Below, in pieces: positions 47,164-55,587 of a stretch of 64,000 nucleotides of DNA. Position 1 is the stretch's first letter. The number at the start of each line of letters is the position of its first letter. A program made the position numbers and the translations under genes. Origin of the DNA: a virus; IMG/VR virus record IMGVR_UViG_3300021478_000001, positions 1 to 64,000 of that record; one strand, given 5' to 3'. The notes below the pieces were generated by a model. It saw only the letters and a list, made by a program, of their open reading frames with translations, was not told the origin of the DNA and made no database searches.

Positions 47164-49584
47164 ATGGCTGAGTTTGAAGAATTACGAATTGTAGTTTCTT
47201 TAACGGATCAGGCGTCGACTGGATTCAACAGCTTTAAGAAATCTATATCTGAATTTACCAGTGGTCAGCCAGCACAGCATCTGGAAAATTTCAAAAGACA
47301 TAACACATTGCTCACTCAACTTCTTAAGGCAACTGGTCTTGAAGCGACTGGCACATCTAAAGCTTTTATAGATTTGACTTCCAAGTTTGCTTTGAGTGCT
47401 GGCGTTATAGGTGCGCTTGGATACGCTCTGTATAAGACCACGAGCATTGTAGCTGATGCAGCTAAAGGGATTGTTGATCAAGCTAATAAATTGAAAGCTT
47501 TAGGTATTCCATATTCTGAGGGCAGGAACATTATTGAGCAATATGCTTTAGTGAATATAGAAGCTAATAAAACTATTGAAGATATTCAGGCAGCAAATCA
47601 ATTACAATTTGAAGCGCGTAAGGCGCATCATAGTGAGATGTTTGATCAACTGCGGCAGCTGGTGTTTAATGATCCGTATGTTAAAGATTTTCAAATACAA
47701 TTGCAAAATGCGAAAACGCAAGTCGAACTACAGAATGTGATTGTAGAAGGCCAAGAAAAATTTTCTGAACTTTCCAATAAGTATTATCATTCAGATGATG
47801 AGGCTACACAGAAAAGAACTAATGCTCAAACTAGAGCTCGATTCCGTGCGATAGTTGGTTTGAATGAAGAGTTTGACCGCGCAGTTAGAATTAAGGAAAT
47901 TGATAAGGATCGTGCTGCGTCTTTGGAAAAATTGAATACTGAAGCTCAAAAATTTACAAGATTGTGGAATGAGACTGCGGTAAATCTTGAAAGAATTGGT
48001 GGGGTGCTGGAAGGTGCAGCTATCCAGCAATTACTTCCACTGTTGCAGAGCGCCAAAGATCTAACCGGGGCCATTTTCCAATTGGTGACTGAAGGTTTTT
48101 CTGCTCTGAAAGATAAGAATTTTTGGGAGTCAATGATCAGTGGTGCTGATGTTGCTCGGTATGGAGGCTATGTATTGGGAGGTCCAGGAGCTATTTTGGG
48201 AGGAGTGGCAACCGAGGCCATACGGAATAGATTTAAGCAGCCTTCATCACAGTCGCCATCTAATTTTGGTCTTGATCAAGCACAGCCATTTTTAGGAATT
48301 CCTGGAGGAACAGAGAACGATAAGATCAATGATAATACTCGTGAGTTGAAAAGACTTAATGATAATCTCTATATTCTGTTGCATCCTGAAGTAATGAAGA
48401 ATAGTGGAACGGTATCTCCTGCTTCACAGCAAGTTCCGATTCCCGGCTTGCAACATGGTGGCATTGTTACTAAGCCGACAATTGCTATGATAGGTGAGGC
48501 TGGACCGGAAGCTGTTGTGCCGTTGCCACGTGGAAGACCAATCGGTCTAGGAGGAGATCCTGCGGTAGCTTGGCAAGAACTTCATGATCGTCTTATTAAA
48601 AATCCGAATGAAGCAGGAGCTTTAAGTTATTCTGAACGACCAATTTTGCCGGGCGAAAAAGGTATGCATTCAGAAATGGATCTTATGACTGGACCAGGGA
48701 TGTTTCCTGGGGGCGGTTCTATCTATCAACATTTGAAAGATGTAGAAAAGGGTATGGAAATGCAATTTGCAAGACCTAATGCAGATGATTATGTTTCTAC
48801 AAATCCAAGATTTGCACCTCATGATTTGCGTTTGCAACATGGCGGTATAGTTGATAAACCAACTACTGCATTGATAGGTGAAGCTGGTCCAGAAGCAGTT
48901 ATACCTTTACGGGATGCTAGGGCTCGTTATGCTGCTGAGATGTTAAAAGATCCAGCATTACGGGATCGGTTTATTTCTTTTGCTGAAGCAGAAACTGGCG
49001 GCCAAGGTAGAGGTGCTGCACAAGCTTGGATGGAAAGCACTTTAAATCGAGCAGCTTCACGTGATCAAACACTTTCAAGAGCGTTGAGTTCAGGGTCTGG
49101 TTATTGGCCACCACGAACTTTAGGAATAGGTGCGCAAACACCAACTGATAAGCAGCGTGATTATTATGATCCTGGTCTTGAATATGCTTTGGGTGGATCT
49201 AACATTTCAAGATTAGCTACAGGAAACGCTAGTAGTTCTGTTGGATTCGCAGGAGGTCCTGAAACATCACGAGTAGTATCTTCAAAAGGAAAAACTCTAG
49301 AACGTTTTGGTACTGAAGGCCGTGATATTGGATGGGCCAATAGGGAACGGATTGCAATATCTTTGCAAGATGTTCGTTCTACTATAGACACTGCATCTAG
49401 ATCGCCAGATATAGAAGCAGCGGGACATATCAAGGTGCAAGTCGGAGAGAGTGGTGGAAGATCAACTCCATTAGAAACATTATTCAAGCCAGTTCCGGAA
49501 GAACAAAAAGTACAGATGACCCCAGCTTCTGTGGGGCCATCAGAGCGTACACGCTCTGCGCCACCTTCTTTAGCAAACAGGTAA
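47164..49584 (+). CDS. Tape measure protein 2, paralogue of the first (806 aa)
   Basis: It starts at the ATG at 47164 (an upstream TTG is less likely). The N-terminal 250 residues align with tape measure 1: FEELRIVVSLTDQASTGF versus YEELRLQVNLQDNASTGL, then LEATGTSK versus VEATGAAK, ALGIPYSE versus ELGIAYSE and FEARKAHHSEMFDQL versus YEARKHRVSQMFQDL. Two further copies of a tape-measure motif, QHGGIV-x-KPT then IGEAGPEAVVPL (about 435 and 560), are characteristic of this class. It has no muralytic domains. It ends in a disordered Ser/Pro-rich tail. Confidence 0.82.
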   Translation: MAEFEELRIVVSLTDQASTGFNSFKKSISEFTSGQPAQHLENFKRHNTLLTQLLKATGLEATGTSKAFIDLTSKFALSAGVIGALGYALYKTTSIVADAAKGIVDQANKLKALGIPYSEGRNIIEQYALVNIEANKTIEDIQAANQLQFEARKAHHSEMFDQLRQLVFNDPYVKDFQIQLQNAKTQVELQNVIVEGQEKFSELSNKYYHSDDEATQKRTNAQTRARFRAIVGLNEEFDRAVRIKEIDKDRAASLEKLNTEAQKFTRLWNETAVNLERIGGVLEGAAIQQLLPLLQSAKDLTGAIFQLVTEGFSALKDKNFWESMISGADVARYGGYVLGGPGAILGGVATEAIRNRFKQPSSQSPSNFGLDQAQPFLGIPGGTENDKINDNTRELKRLNDNLYILLHPEVMKNSGTVSPASQQVPIPGLQHGGIVTKPTIAMIGEAGPEAVVPLPRGRPIGLGGDPAVAWQELHDRLIKNPNEAGALSYSERPILPGEKGMHSEMDLMTGPGMFPGGGSIYQHLKDVEKGMEMQFARPNADDYVSTNPRFAPHDLRLQHGGIVDKPTTALIGEAGPEAVIPLRDARARYAAEMLKDPALRDRFISFAEAETGGQGRGAAQAWMESTLNRAASRDQTLSRALSSGSGYWPPRTLGIGAQTPTDKQRDYYDPGLEYALGGSNISRLATGNASSSVGFAGGPETSRVVSSKGKTLERFGTEGRDIGWANRERIAISLQDVRSTIDTASRSPDIEAAGHIKVQVGESGGRSTPLETLFKPVPEEQKVQMTPASVGPSERTRSAPPSLANR

Positions 49585-49588
49585 AAAG

Positions 49589-50170
49589 ATGGGTACGATC
49601 TTAGATTTATCAGATCGCGCTAAATTCAAGGGTCAGCCAGGAACAATATGGCGCGATGAATTGTTGCCAGCCTCATTTCGTGGTCAACAGTTTCATTGTG
49701 AGAGTTCCAGCAAAACTGGTGGAAGACATATTGTGGTTCATGAGTTTCCAAAGCGTGATATTCCTTATGCAGAAGACATGGGTCGTAAGCCTAAAGAATT
49801 TACTGTTCGCGGTTATTGCATAGTGTATCCTTTCACTTCTCCCAAATATAATCTGTATAATCGGGATTATCGGGTGCCGCGCGATTCATTGCTGGGAGTG
49901 CTGGACGATGGTCAGCCTGGAGTTTTGCAGCTGCCAACGTGGCCAGCACTCTATGTTCGTTGTTCCAATTATCGTTTGACGGAAGAGGAAAAGCTTGGTG
50001 GCTATTGTGTGTTCGATATGTCGTTTGTTGAATATGGTTATCAACCAGGAGTGTCAGGACCAGACACAAGTGCGTTGCTGGCAGCGGCCAGTCAGCTCTT
50101 GAAACAGCGAGTCAAGACTGTATTGTCGATAAATCCTCATGCGACTCCAGGTATTCATCCGGGGCTATAG
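49589..50170 (+). CDS. DNA circularisation protein, N-terminal part (Mu gpN-like)
   Basis: 193 aa. W-x-DELLPASFRGQQFHCES, then GGRHIVVHEFPKRDIPYAEDMGRK, is the DNA_circ_N signature of gpN, a tail/baseplate protein of Mu-like phages. It ends at a TAG immediately followed by an ATG in the same frame, so it lacks the usual C-terminal half, which is in the next gene. Confidence 0.8.
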   Translation: MGTILDLSDRAKFKGQPGTIWRDELLPASFRGQQFHCESSSKTGGRHIVVHEFPKRDIPYAEDMGRKPKEFTVRGYCIVYPFTSPKYNLYNRDYRVPRDSLLGVLDDGQPGVLQLPTWPALYVRCSNYRLTEEEKLGGYCVFDMSFVEYGYQPGVSGPDTSALLAAASQLLKQRVKTVLSINPHATPGIHPGL

Positions 50171-50842
50171 ATGCAATCAGAAGATTCAAAAGAAGCTAAC
50201 AAGATAATCCAAACATTGTTGGATGATCTATCTACATGTATTTCCCAGAAAGGCCAGAGTGGCATTGATGCACGAACCGCCATTGGTGATTTAAAGATTC
50301 AAGCTTTAGTTCTGCTGAGTCAGGATGCTATAGGGCCGCAGTTATTGAATTGTTTTGATCTTGTTGTTCAAGCTGGAGCATTGCGCACACAGATTGATTG
50401 GGTCAGGATGAGGTTGAGTACAATTCCTGTGCCAGTGACAGTGGGCGCAACCATGGTGCAGAATAGCTGTATCGCCCTTTGCTTGGCGACTGAAGCTGAT
50501 ATTATTGGAGCTATGACTTTTACTAGTTTTCAGGATGTTGAAACAGTGATTGATTCACTGCAAGAACCTTTTCAGGATGCCATTGAATCAGCTGCTGATG
50601 AAATGGATCAGGCAACTTATCAAGCATTGTTAAGTCTGGCTTCTACTTTGGTGAATTTCCTGGTGACAACTGCACGCCCATTGCCACGGATGATCAACTA
50701 TCAGTTTACTGACACATTGCCGAGTTTGGTTATTGCTCATCGTTTGTATGCAGATTCTAGCCGTGCTGATGAAATTCGTCAGGAGAACAAGATTGTGCAT
50801 CCGGCATTCTGTCCTAGGCAAGGTAGAGCGTTGTCGAGTTGA
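50171..50842 (+). CDS. DNA circularisation protein, C-terminal part (Mu gpN-like)
   Basis: 223 aa in the same frame as the preceding gene, separated only by a TAG. The C-terminal end has LPSLVIAHRLYADSSRADEIRQEN, then IVHPAF, the gpN C-terminal signature. Together the two parts give about 417 residues, near the length of an intact gpN. There is no separate ribosome site apart from coupling, so amber read-through or reinitiation would be needed. Confidence 0.75.
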   Translation: MQSEDSKEANKIIQTLLDDLSTCISQKGQSGIDARTAIGDLKIQALVLLSQDAIGPQLLNCFDLVVQAGALRTQIDWVRMRLSTIPVPVTVGATMVQNSCIALCLATEADIIGAMTFTSFQDVETVIDSLQEPFQDAIESAADEMDQATYQALLSLASTLVNFLVTTARPLPRMINYQFTDTLPSLVIAHRLYADSSRADEIRQENKIVHPAFCPRQGRALSS

Positions 50843-50845
50843 GCA

Positions 50846-52018
50846 ATGCCTGCACCTGTTATTGTTCCACGCCCTACGTTGCTGCCTATCGATGCGCCGA
50901 ATGCGGAACTAGCAGTTCTCAAAATTGGAGGCAATGAGTTTAAGGATTGGGAATCTGTCTGGGTTCAGACACGTTGGATGCATGCTTGGGACTATTGTCG
51001 GTTTGCTGCTACGGAACGCCGCGGTGATAGTGTTGTAGATTGGACGTTTAATCAAATCAGACCATGCGATCAGGTTATGGTGCAATTGGCTGGTCAATTA
51101 GTTATGAGTGGAACTGTTACTGAACGGCAAGTTGCTTATGATGTGAATAATCACGGGATACAGATACTGGCCAAAGGTTCCACGAAGTGGGGCTACATGT
51201 CCAGCGTCAATACGAAGACTGGTAGTTTTGATAACATGTCGTTTGAAGATATAGCTAAAATGGTTTTGACACCGTATCTATCTGGGAATACTATTGAGAT
51301 TGTCGGCAAGTTAAATCCGCTGCCTTTTCTGAAAGTGCAATGCCAGAAAGGTGAGTCATGCTGGGATTTCCTTGAGCGTTTAGCCCGTGTTCGCGGTATA
51401 GTTATAGGTTCCAATGAGAAAGGTGATTATGTTTTTGTTGGTGATCATTTTTCATCACCAGTAGCTACATTGAAAGAAGGGTTCAATATTAAGAATATGC
51501 AGTGCAGCATTAATGTCGATGATAATTATGTGATGTATGAAGCAGTCGGTCAGCAAGGATCAAGCGGCAATGGAACTGCCGGTGCAGATGCGCAAGATAT
51601 GGTGGCGCATTGGGGCGGAAGTGGTTGTAGGACAAGCTTGTTATCAACTCCAGCAGAAGAACCTGTAACATGGCCAGAATTACAAGACCGCGCTAAGAAT
51701 GATGCAAAGTGGAACGAGGCGGCGCGTGTTACTGCTACTGCTATTGTCTATGGCTGGATGTGGGCTCCTGGTCAACTGTGGCGCGTAGGGCAAAGCGTAT
51801 GGGTAGATAGTCCGATGTGTCCGTTGAATCAAAAAATGATGTTGCAACGTGTCACATATGAGCAGGATAGAAACAAGGGGACTATCACCACGTTGGATCT
51901 GGTGCTGCCTTGGATGTTGAATGATATAGATACCAATCTTGGACCATTCGCATTTCAGCCACCATCAGAACCAACCGCAGCACAGCTACAAGAGTTCAAC
52001 GAAGCATTTGGTTTATAA
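50846..52018 (+). CDS. Baseplate hub protein (Mu gpP-like)
   Basis: 390 aa. Features match gpP/gp44: an early strand with ELAVLKIGGNEFKDWESVWVQ, the CDQVMVQLAGQLVMSG region, the KVQCQKGESCWDFLERLARVRGI block and WMWAPGQLWRVGQSVWV near the C-terminus. It forms the hub on which the spike sits. Starts 3 nt after the upstream stop. Confidence 0.85.
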   Translation: MPAPVIVPRPTLLPIDAPNAELAVLKIGGNEFKDWESVWVQTRWMHAWDYCRFAATERRGDSVVDWTFNQIRPCDQVMVQLAGQLVMSGTVTERQVAYDVNNHGIQILAKGSTKWGYMSSVNTKTGSFDNMSFEDIAKMVLTPYLSGNTIEIVGKLNPLPFLKVQCQKGESCWDFLERLARVRGIVIGSNEKGDYVFVGDHFSSPVATLKEGFNIKNMQCSINVDDNYVMYEAVGQQGSSGNGTAGADAQDMVAHWGGSGCRTSLLSTPAEEPVTWPELQDRAKNDAKWNEAARVTATAIVYGWMWAPGQLWRVGQSVWVDSPMCPLNQKMMLQRVTYEQDRNKGTITTLDLVLPWMLNDIDTNLGPFAFQPPSEPTAAQLQEFNEAFGL

Positions 52019-52029
52019 GGAAAAGAACC

Positions 52030-52971
52030 ATGCACCGCGCTACACCTTCACAATCATCGTTTCGTGGTTATTCATCTGGTGGCAGCCGATCGGTTGTCGG
52101 TGAAGTCGACGATACCAAATTCATGCAAGAGATGGCCGGAAACTTCATGCATAATGAAGCACGCAAGGCTGTTGAAGCTGCGCAGAATTTTGGTTTCACT
52201 TCGGTTACGATGGATGCTATTAAGAGTGCACTTGGAAAGATTGTGGGCAGTGCGGAAACATTTATGAGTTTCATGGGAGGCAATCGAGGATTCCCGGCCG
52301 CTGGCAATATTGATGACCGTCGTCATCGCATGATGGGATTGGAAAAAGGTGAAGCTGGGATGTTTGGCACTCAGGGCATGATGCAACAAATTCATTCGGC
52401 CATTGATGGATTGTTTCATAGCGTGCCAAACGATAAGACTATGCGCATGGCGCTGCTTGATGATAGCAGTCAGAAAGATATGACTACTGCAACATTCCAA
52501 CAAGAAGCTCTTTTACCTGAAATGAATGTTGAGCATGTTGATCGTCGAGGTATCCGTTACAAATTTCGTAGAGTATTTCCACGTAGTATTACCAACTATT
52601 ATGACATTGTGCCTTTTGATTCTGGAGGTGCCTCTGGAGGTGCTGGCGCTGGAGGTGGTGCCACAGATGGCATGAAGATGGGCCAACAATCTCTTAAAGA
52701 TAAGAACAAGAAGGCGAGTATATTTTTTGATTTCTCCAAAGACAGTACAAGAGCAGCGGGCAAGATTGTTCAATTGATTGTAGCAGGGAGTGGAAGTAGT
52801 GGAAGCAGCAAAGATGGAGGTAGTGGAAGCAGTGGCAGTCAAGGAACTACTTTAGCTCAAGCTCATTCTGATGGAAAATTCTATTGTGGTGGAGATCCTT
52901 CGAAAGGAAAGTATGCTCTTATTGTGACACTGAAGGGACCTACTAAGAACGTTCCTGGAAAGATCGGCTAA
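52030..52971 (+). CDS. Baseplate spike protein (Mu gp45-like)
   Basis: 313 aa. The N-terminus has SFRGYSSGGSRSVV, then EVDDTKFMQEM and EAAQNFGFTSVT; the middle has FMGGNRGFPAAGNIDDRRHRM, all typical of gp45 central spikes. A Gly/Ser-rich C-terminal section (SGSSGSSKDGGSGSSGS) is extra. Punctures the outer membrane on contraction. It overlaps the next gene (TAATG). Confidence 0.82.
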   Translation: MHRATPSQSSFRGYSSGGSRSVVGEVDDTKFMQEMAGNFMHNEARKAVEAAQNFGFTSVTMDAIKSALGKIVGSAETFMSFMGGNRGFPAAGNIDDRRHRMMGLEKGEAGMFGTQGMMQQIHSAIDGLFHSVPNDKTMRMALLDDSSQKDMTTATFQQEALLPEMNVEHVDRRGIRYKFRRVFPRSITNYYDIVPFDSGGASGGAGAGGGATDGMKMGQQSLKDKNKKASIFFDFSKDSTRAAGKIVQLIVAGSGSSGSSKDGGSGSSGSQGTTLAQAHSDGKFYCGGDPSKGKYALIVTLKGPTKNVPGKIG

Positions 52972-53174
52972 TGGGCACTATATTAATGGCGCGAAACGGC
53001 AAGAAGTTGCTGTGTGATATATGTAAGACGCCGCATGAGATTTTGGTAAGCAATACCTTGCGTTATCCAACATGGCATGTCTGTGGTTGGTGTTTTGAAA
53101 AAGTAGATGCTTTGGCTGCTCGTGAAGGTCGCTGGCCAGAAGCTAAAGATTTCTTGAGGTTGGCCAATGGTTAG
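52971..53174 (+). CDS. Small zinc-finger protein in baseplate cluster (67 aa)
   Basis: Knuckles CDIC and CGWC (23 residues apart) suggest a zinc-binding fold; the rest is basic and helical. Embedded between gp45- and gp46-like genes and overlapping both. It may be an assembly factor or a PAAR-like accessory, but no PAAR motif is visible. Confidence 0.6.
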   Translation: MGTILMARNGKKLLCDICKTPHEILVSNTLRYPTWHVCGWCFEKVDALAAREGRWPEAKDFLRLANG

Positions 53175-53712
53175 TCCTGTCCCAGACATTCGGCTCAATC
53201 AGAGCTTTGTTCCACCTTACTATAATGTTTCTATAGATTGGGTCCTGCTGCAAGATGGAACGTTGGACGATACGCAAGCATTGGCCACTGCGATTGTTGT
53301 GGCACTTGGGACTGATGCACTTGCCGATTTAGATGATCAATTACCAGATCCAGATTCTACAGACCGCGCTGGATGGTGGGGTGACTTTGAGTCTGACATT
53401 ATTTGGAATGCATGGCCTATAGGCTGTAAGCTGTGGCTTATGCGCCGCGCTGCCATCGAGAGCGTCCAGGCAGGTCAAGGCGCAACTACTGTACGAATTA
53501 GAAACTACATATACGATGCTATTCAGCCATTCGTGGATAATAGAATTATTTCTTCTTTTGATGCTTATGTAGAGCGTGCAGATAGACAAACAATCGTTAG
53601 TCGTATTCGTATTTTCAAGGGGCCAACACCAGTGATTGATATGCGCTACACCATTGCTTGGGATGAACTACAAGCAAATCAACAAGCAAATCCATCTCCT
53701 ATGGGATTCTAA
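53167..53712 (+). CDS. Baseplate wedge protein (Mu gp46-like)
   Basis: 181 aa. WVLLQDGTLDDTQALATAIVVALG, then STDRAGWWGDFESD and KLWLMRRA, typical of gp46 (gp25/W-like wedge proteins). The order gp45-gp46-gp47-gp48 is preserved, apart from the small inserted zinc-finger gene. Confidence 0.83.
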   Translation: MVSPVPDIRLNQSFVPPYYNVSIDWVLLQDGTLDDTQALATAIVVALGTDALADLDDQLPDPDSTDRAGWWGDFESDIIWNAWPIGCKLWLMRRAAIESVQAGQGATTVRIRNYIYDAIQPFVDNRIISSFDAYVERADRQTIVSRIRIFKGPTPVIDMRYTIAWDELQANQQANPSPMGF

Positions 53713-53715
53713 ATC

Positions 53716-54825
53716 ATGCCTTGGGCAACTCCTACACTGCGAGATGTACGCACTCTAGTGCGTGACAGTATTCGGGCTTTCTTACCTGGAAGTGATGCGA
53801 CACCACAAAATTCAGTGCTCCGCGTGCTTAGTGACGCGCAAGGTGCGCTGACACATTTGACACTGCAATATATAGATTGGTTAGCGCTTCAACTATTGCC
53901 TGATACAGCTGAGGAAGAATGGTTGGATCGGCATGGTCAAATCTGGCTGGTTAATTCAGACGGTACGACCGGGCGCAAGCTTGCTACCTTGGCGTCTGGC
54001 ACTTGCGCATTCACAGCGCTCGCCACTGGCAATGGCGTTATTCCAATGTTTTCACAACTTACTGGAGCTAATAATATTCTTTATGAAACGATTGAAGAAA
54101 TCGCTGTCTTGGCCAATGAAACTTCTTCTGGATTAGTGAGGGCTGTTGATCCAGGAACTATAGGTAATCAAGTAGTCGGTGCAGCTTTGTCTTTTATCAC
54201 TCCTCCAGTAAACATTTTCGCAATTGCATTTGTTGAGACTATGCAAGGCGGTATAGATCAAGAAACTACTGAAGAACTTAGAAGCAGAGTTTTGGAGCGT
54301 ATTAGAAAACCACCGATGGGTGGTGATAAAGATGATTATGAAGAATGGGCGTTGGCTGTGCCTGGAGTTACCAGAGCATGGTGCAGCCCATTAGAAATGG
54401 GGATTGGTACAATTACTGTTAGATTTATGATGGATGATGTGAATGCTGACAATGGTGGATTTCCAACAGGTTTTGATATTCAAGCAGTCACGGCATATCT
54501 CAATACTGTCAGGCCGGTTACTGTTGAAGATTTTTGGGTCGTGGCACCAATTCCTCAACCTATTGATGTTTTCATTTCTCATCTTAATCCAGACACAGAC
54601 ACTATCAGGGCTTTGATACAGACCAGTTTAGAAGACATGATATTCCAAAAATCTGCACCAGGACAGACGATCTTTACGGCTTGGAAGTATTATGCCATCA
54701 TGAACACTCCTGGGGTTATATCATTTGATTTGGAAGATGTTGTAGATGATGTCATGACATCACCTGGTCATTTAGCAGTGCTTGGAGACATCAATTATGC
54801 CAGTGAACCAGTTTCAACTCCTTGA
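53716..54825 (+). CDS. Baseplate J-like protein (Mu gp47-like)
   Basis: 369 aa. TLRDVRTLVRDSIRAFLPG, then SVLRVLSDAQGALTHLTLQYIDWLA (read in parts), DTAEEEWLDRHGQIW, and the mid segment QETTEELRSRVLERIRKPPMGG, then DYEEWALAVPGVTRAW: the J-like baseplate family. It connects wedge to fibre. Starts 3 nt after gp46. Confidence 0.92.
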   Translation: MPWATPTLRDVRTLVRDSIRAFLPGSDATPQNSVLRVLSDAQGALTHLTLQYIDWLALQLLPDTAEEEWLDRHGQIWLVNSDGTTGRKLATLASGTCAFTALATGNGVIPMFSQLTGANNILYETIEEIAVLANETSSGLVRAVDPGTIGNQVVGAALSFITPPVNIFAIAFVETMQGGIDQETTEELRSRVLERIRKPPMGGDKDDYEEWALAVPGVTRAWCSPLEMGIGTITVRFMMDDVNADNGGFPTGFDIQAVTAYLNTVRPVTVEDFWVVAPIPQPIDVFISHLNPDTDTIRALIQTSLEDMIFQKSAPGQTIFTAWKYYAIMNTPGVISFDLEDVVDDVMTSPGHLAVLGDINYASEPVSTP

Positions 54826-55576
54826 TCAGTCAGATAAGCATGTTCGGCGTTCTGGTGATGATTATGCGCGCCAATTTCTAGCTCTATTACCCAAGGGGCA
54901 AGCGTGGCTTAGAAAATATGGTTCTGACTTTGTAGATGGATGCTATGGCCTCATGCAGTATTGGGGCTTTGTTGATGCTCGTGCTGCCGATCTGTTGGAA
55001 CAAGAGTCAGACCCGCGCAAGACTATAGAGCTACTTCGTGATTGGGAAATAGCGTGGGGCTTGCCTGATCCTTGCTTGCAAGAGCCGACATCTATAGATA
55101 CTCGGCGTACTATATTGTTGCAGCGCATGACTTTGCTAGGTGCGCAGTCGCGTGCATGGTTTGCAGAAGTAGCGGCTAGTCTTGGTTACACCATAGCAAT
55201 AGGAGAGTATTCTCCTTGGATATGCGGCATTTCAAGGTGTGGCAATACACCTGTCCATCCTTACGTTTTGTCAGATCCCACATTAAGTCTTGATCCAGAT
55301 GTATTATTTGACATACAAGAAGCAGGACAACTGAGCATGCCACGTTGGCAAATTGCTCCTGCTACGATCAGGTTTTATTGGAAGATCTATGTAGATCAAG
55401 CTAGATTGACTTGGTTTCGTTGTGGTGTTGGTCAATGTGGTGTTGATCCTATGCTGATAATTGGATTGGCAACTGACCTTGAATGTTTGATAGGTCGTTG
55501 GGCACCGGCACATACCAAAATTATCTATGACTACACTAATCTGTCAACTGGCGGCTCGATGGCGGGCACTCCATAG
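54797..55576 (+). CDS. Tail protein I/DUF2313-like (Mu gp48-like)
   Basis: 259 aa from the ATG at 54797 (GGAG 9-10 nt upstream) inside gp47. It has the motif YARQFLALLPKGQAWLRKYGSD, the helix with ARAADLLEQESDPRKTIELLRDWE, then TIDTRR-like TSIDTRRTILLQRM; these match DUF2313 (YmfQ). It docks tail fibres to the baseplate. Confidence 0.83.
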   Translation: MPVNQFQLLDQSDKHVRRSGDDYARQFLALLPKGQAWLRKYGSDFVDGCYGLMQYWGFVDARAADLLEQESDPRKTIELLRDWEIAWGLPDPCLQEPTSIDTRRTILLQRMTLLGAQSRAWFAEVAASLGYTIAIGEYSPWICGISRCGNTPVHPYVLSDPTLSLDPDVLFDIQEAGQLSMPRWQIAPATIRFYWKIYVDQARLTWFRCGVGQCGVDPMLIIGLATDLECLIGRWAPAHTKIIYDYTNLSTGGSMAGTP

Positions 55577-55587
55577 AGGAAAATCCA

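Noticed and set aside
50168-50170. Genome-wide recoding of TAG
   Set aside because: Other genes here (for example 10105-10248, 14842-15015, 22109-22201) appear to end normally in TAG, and long genes lack internal TAG, so a general code change is not supported.
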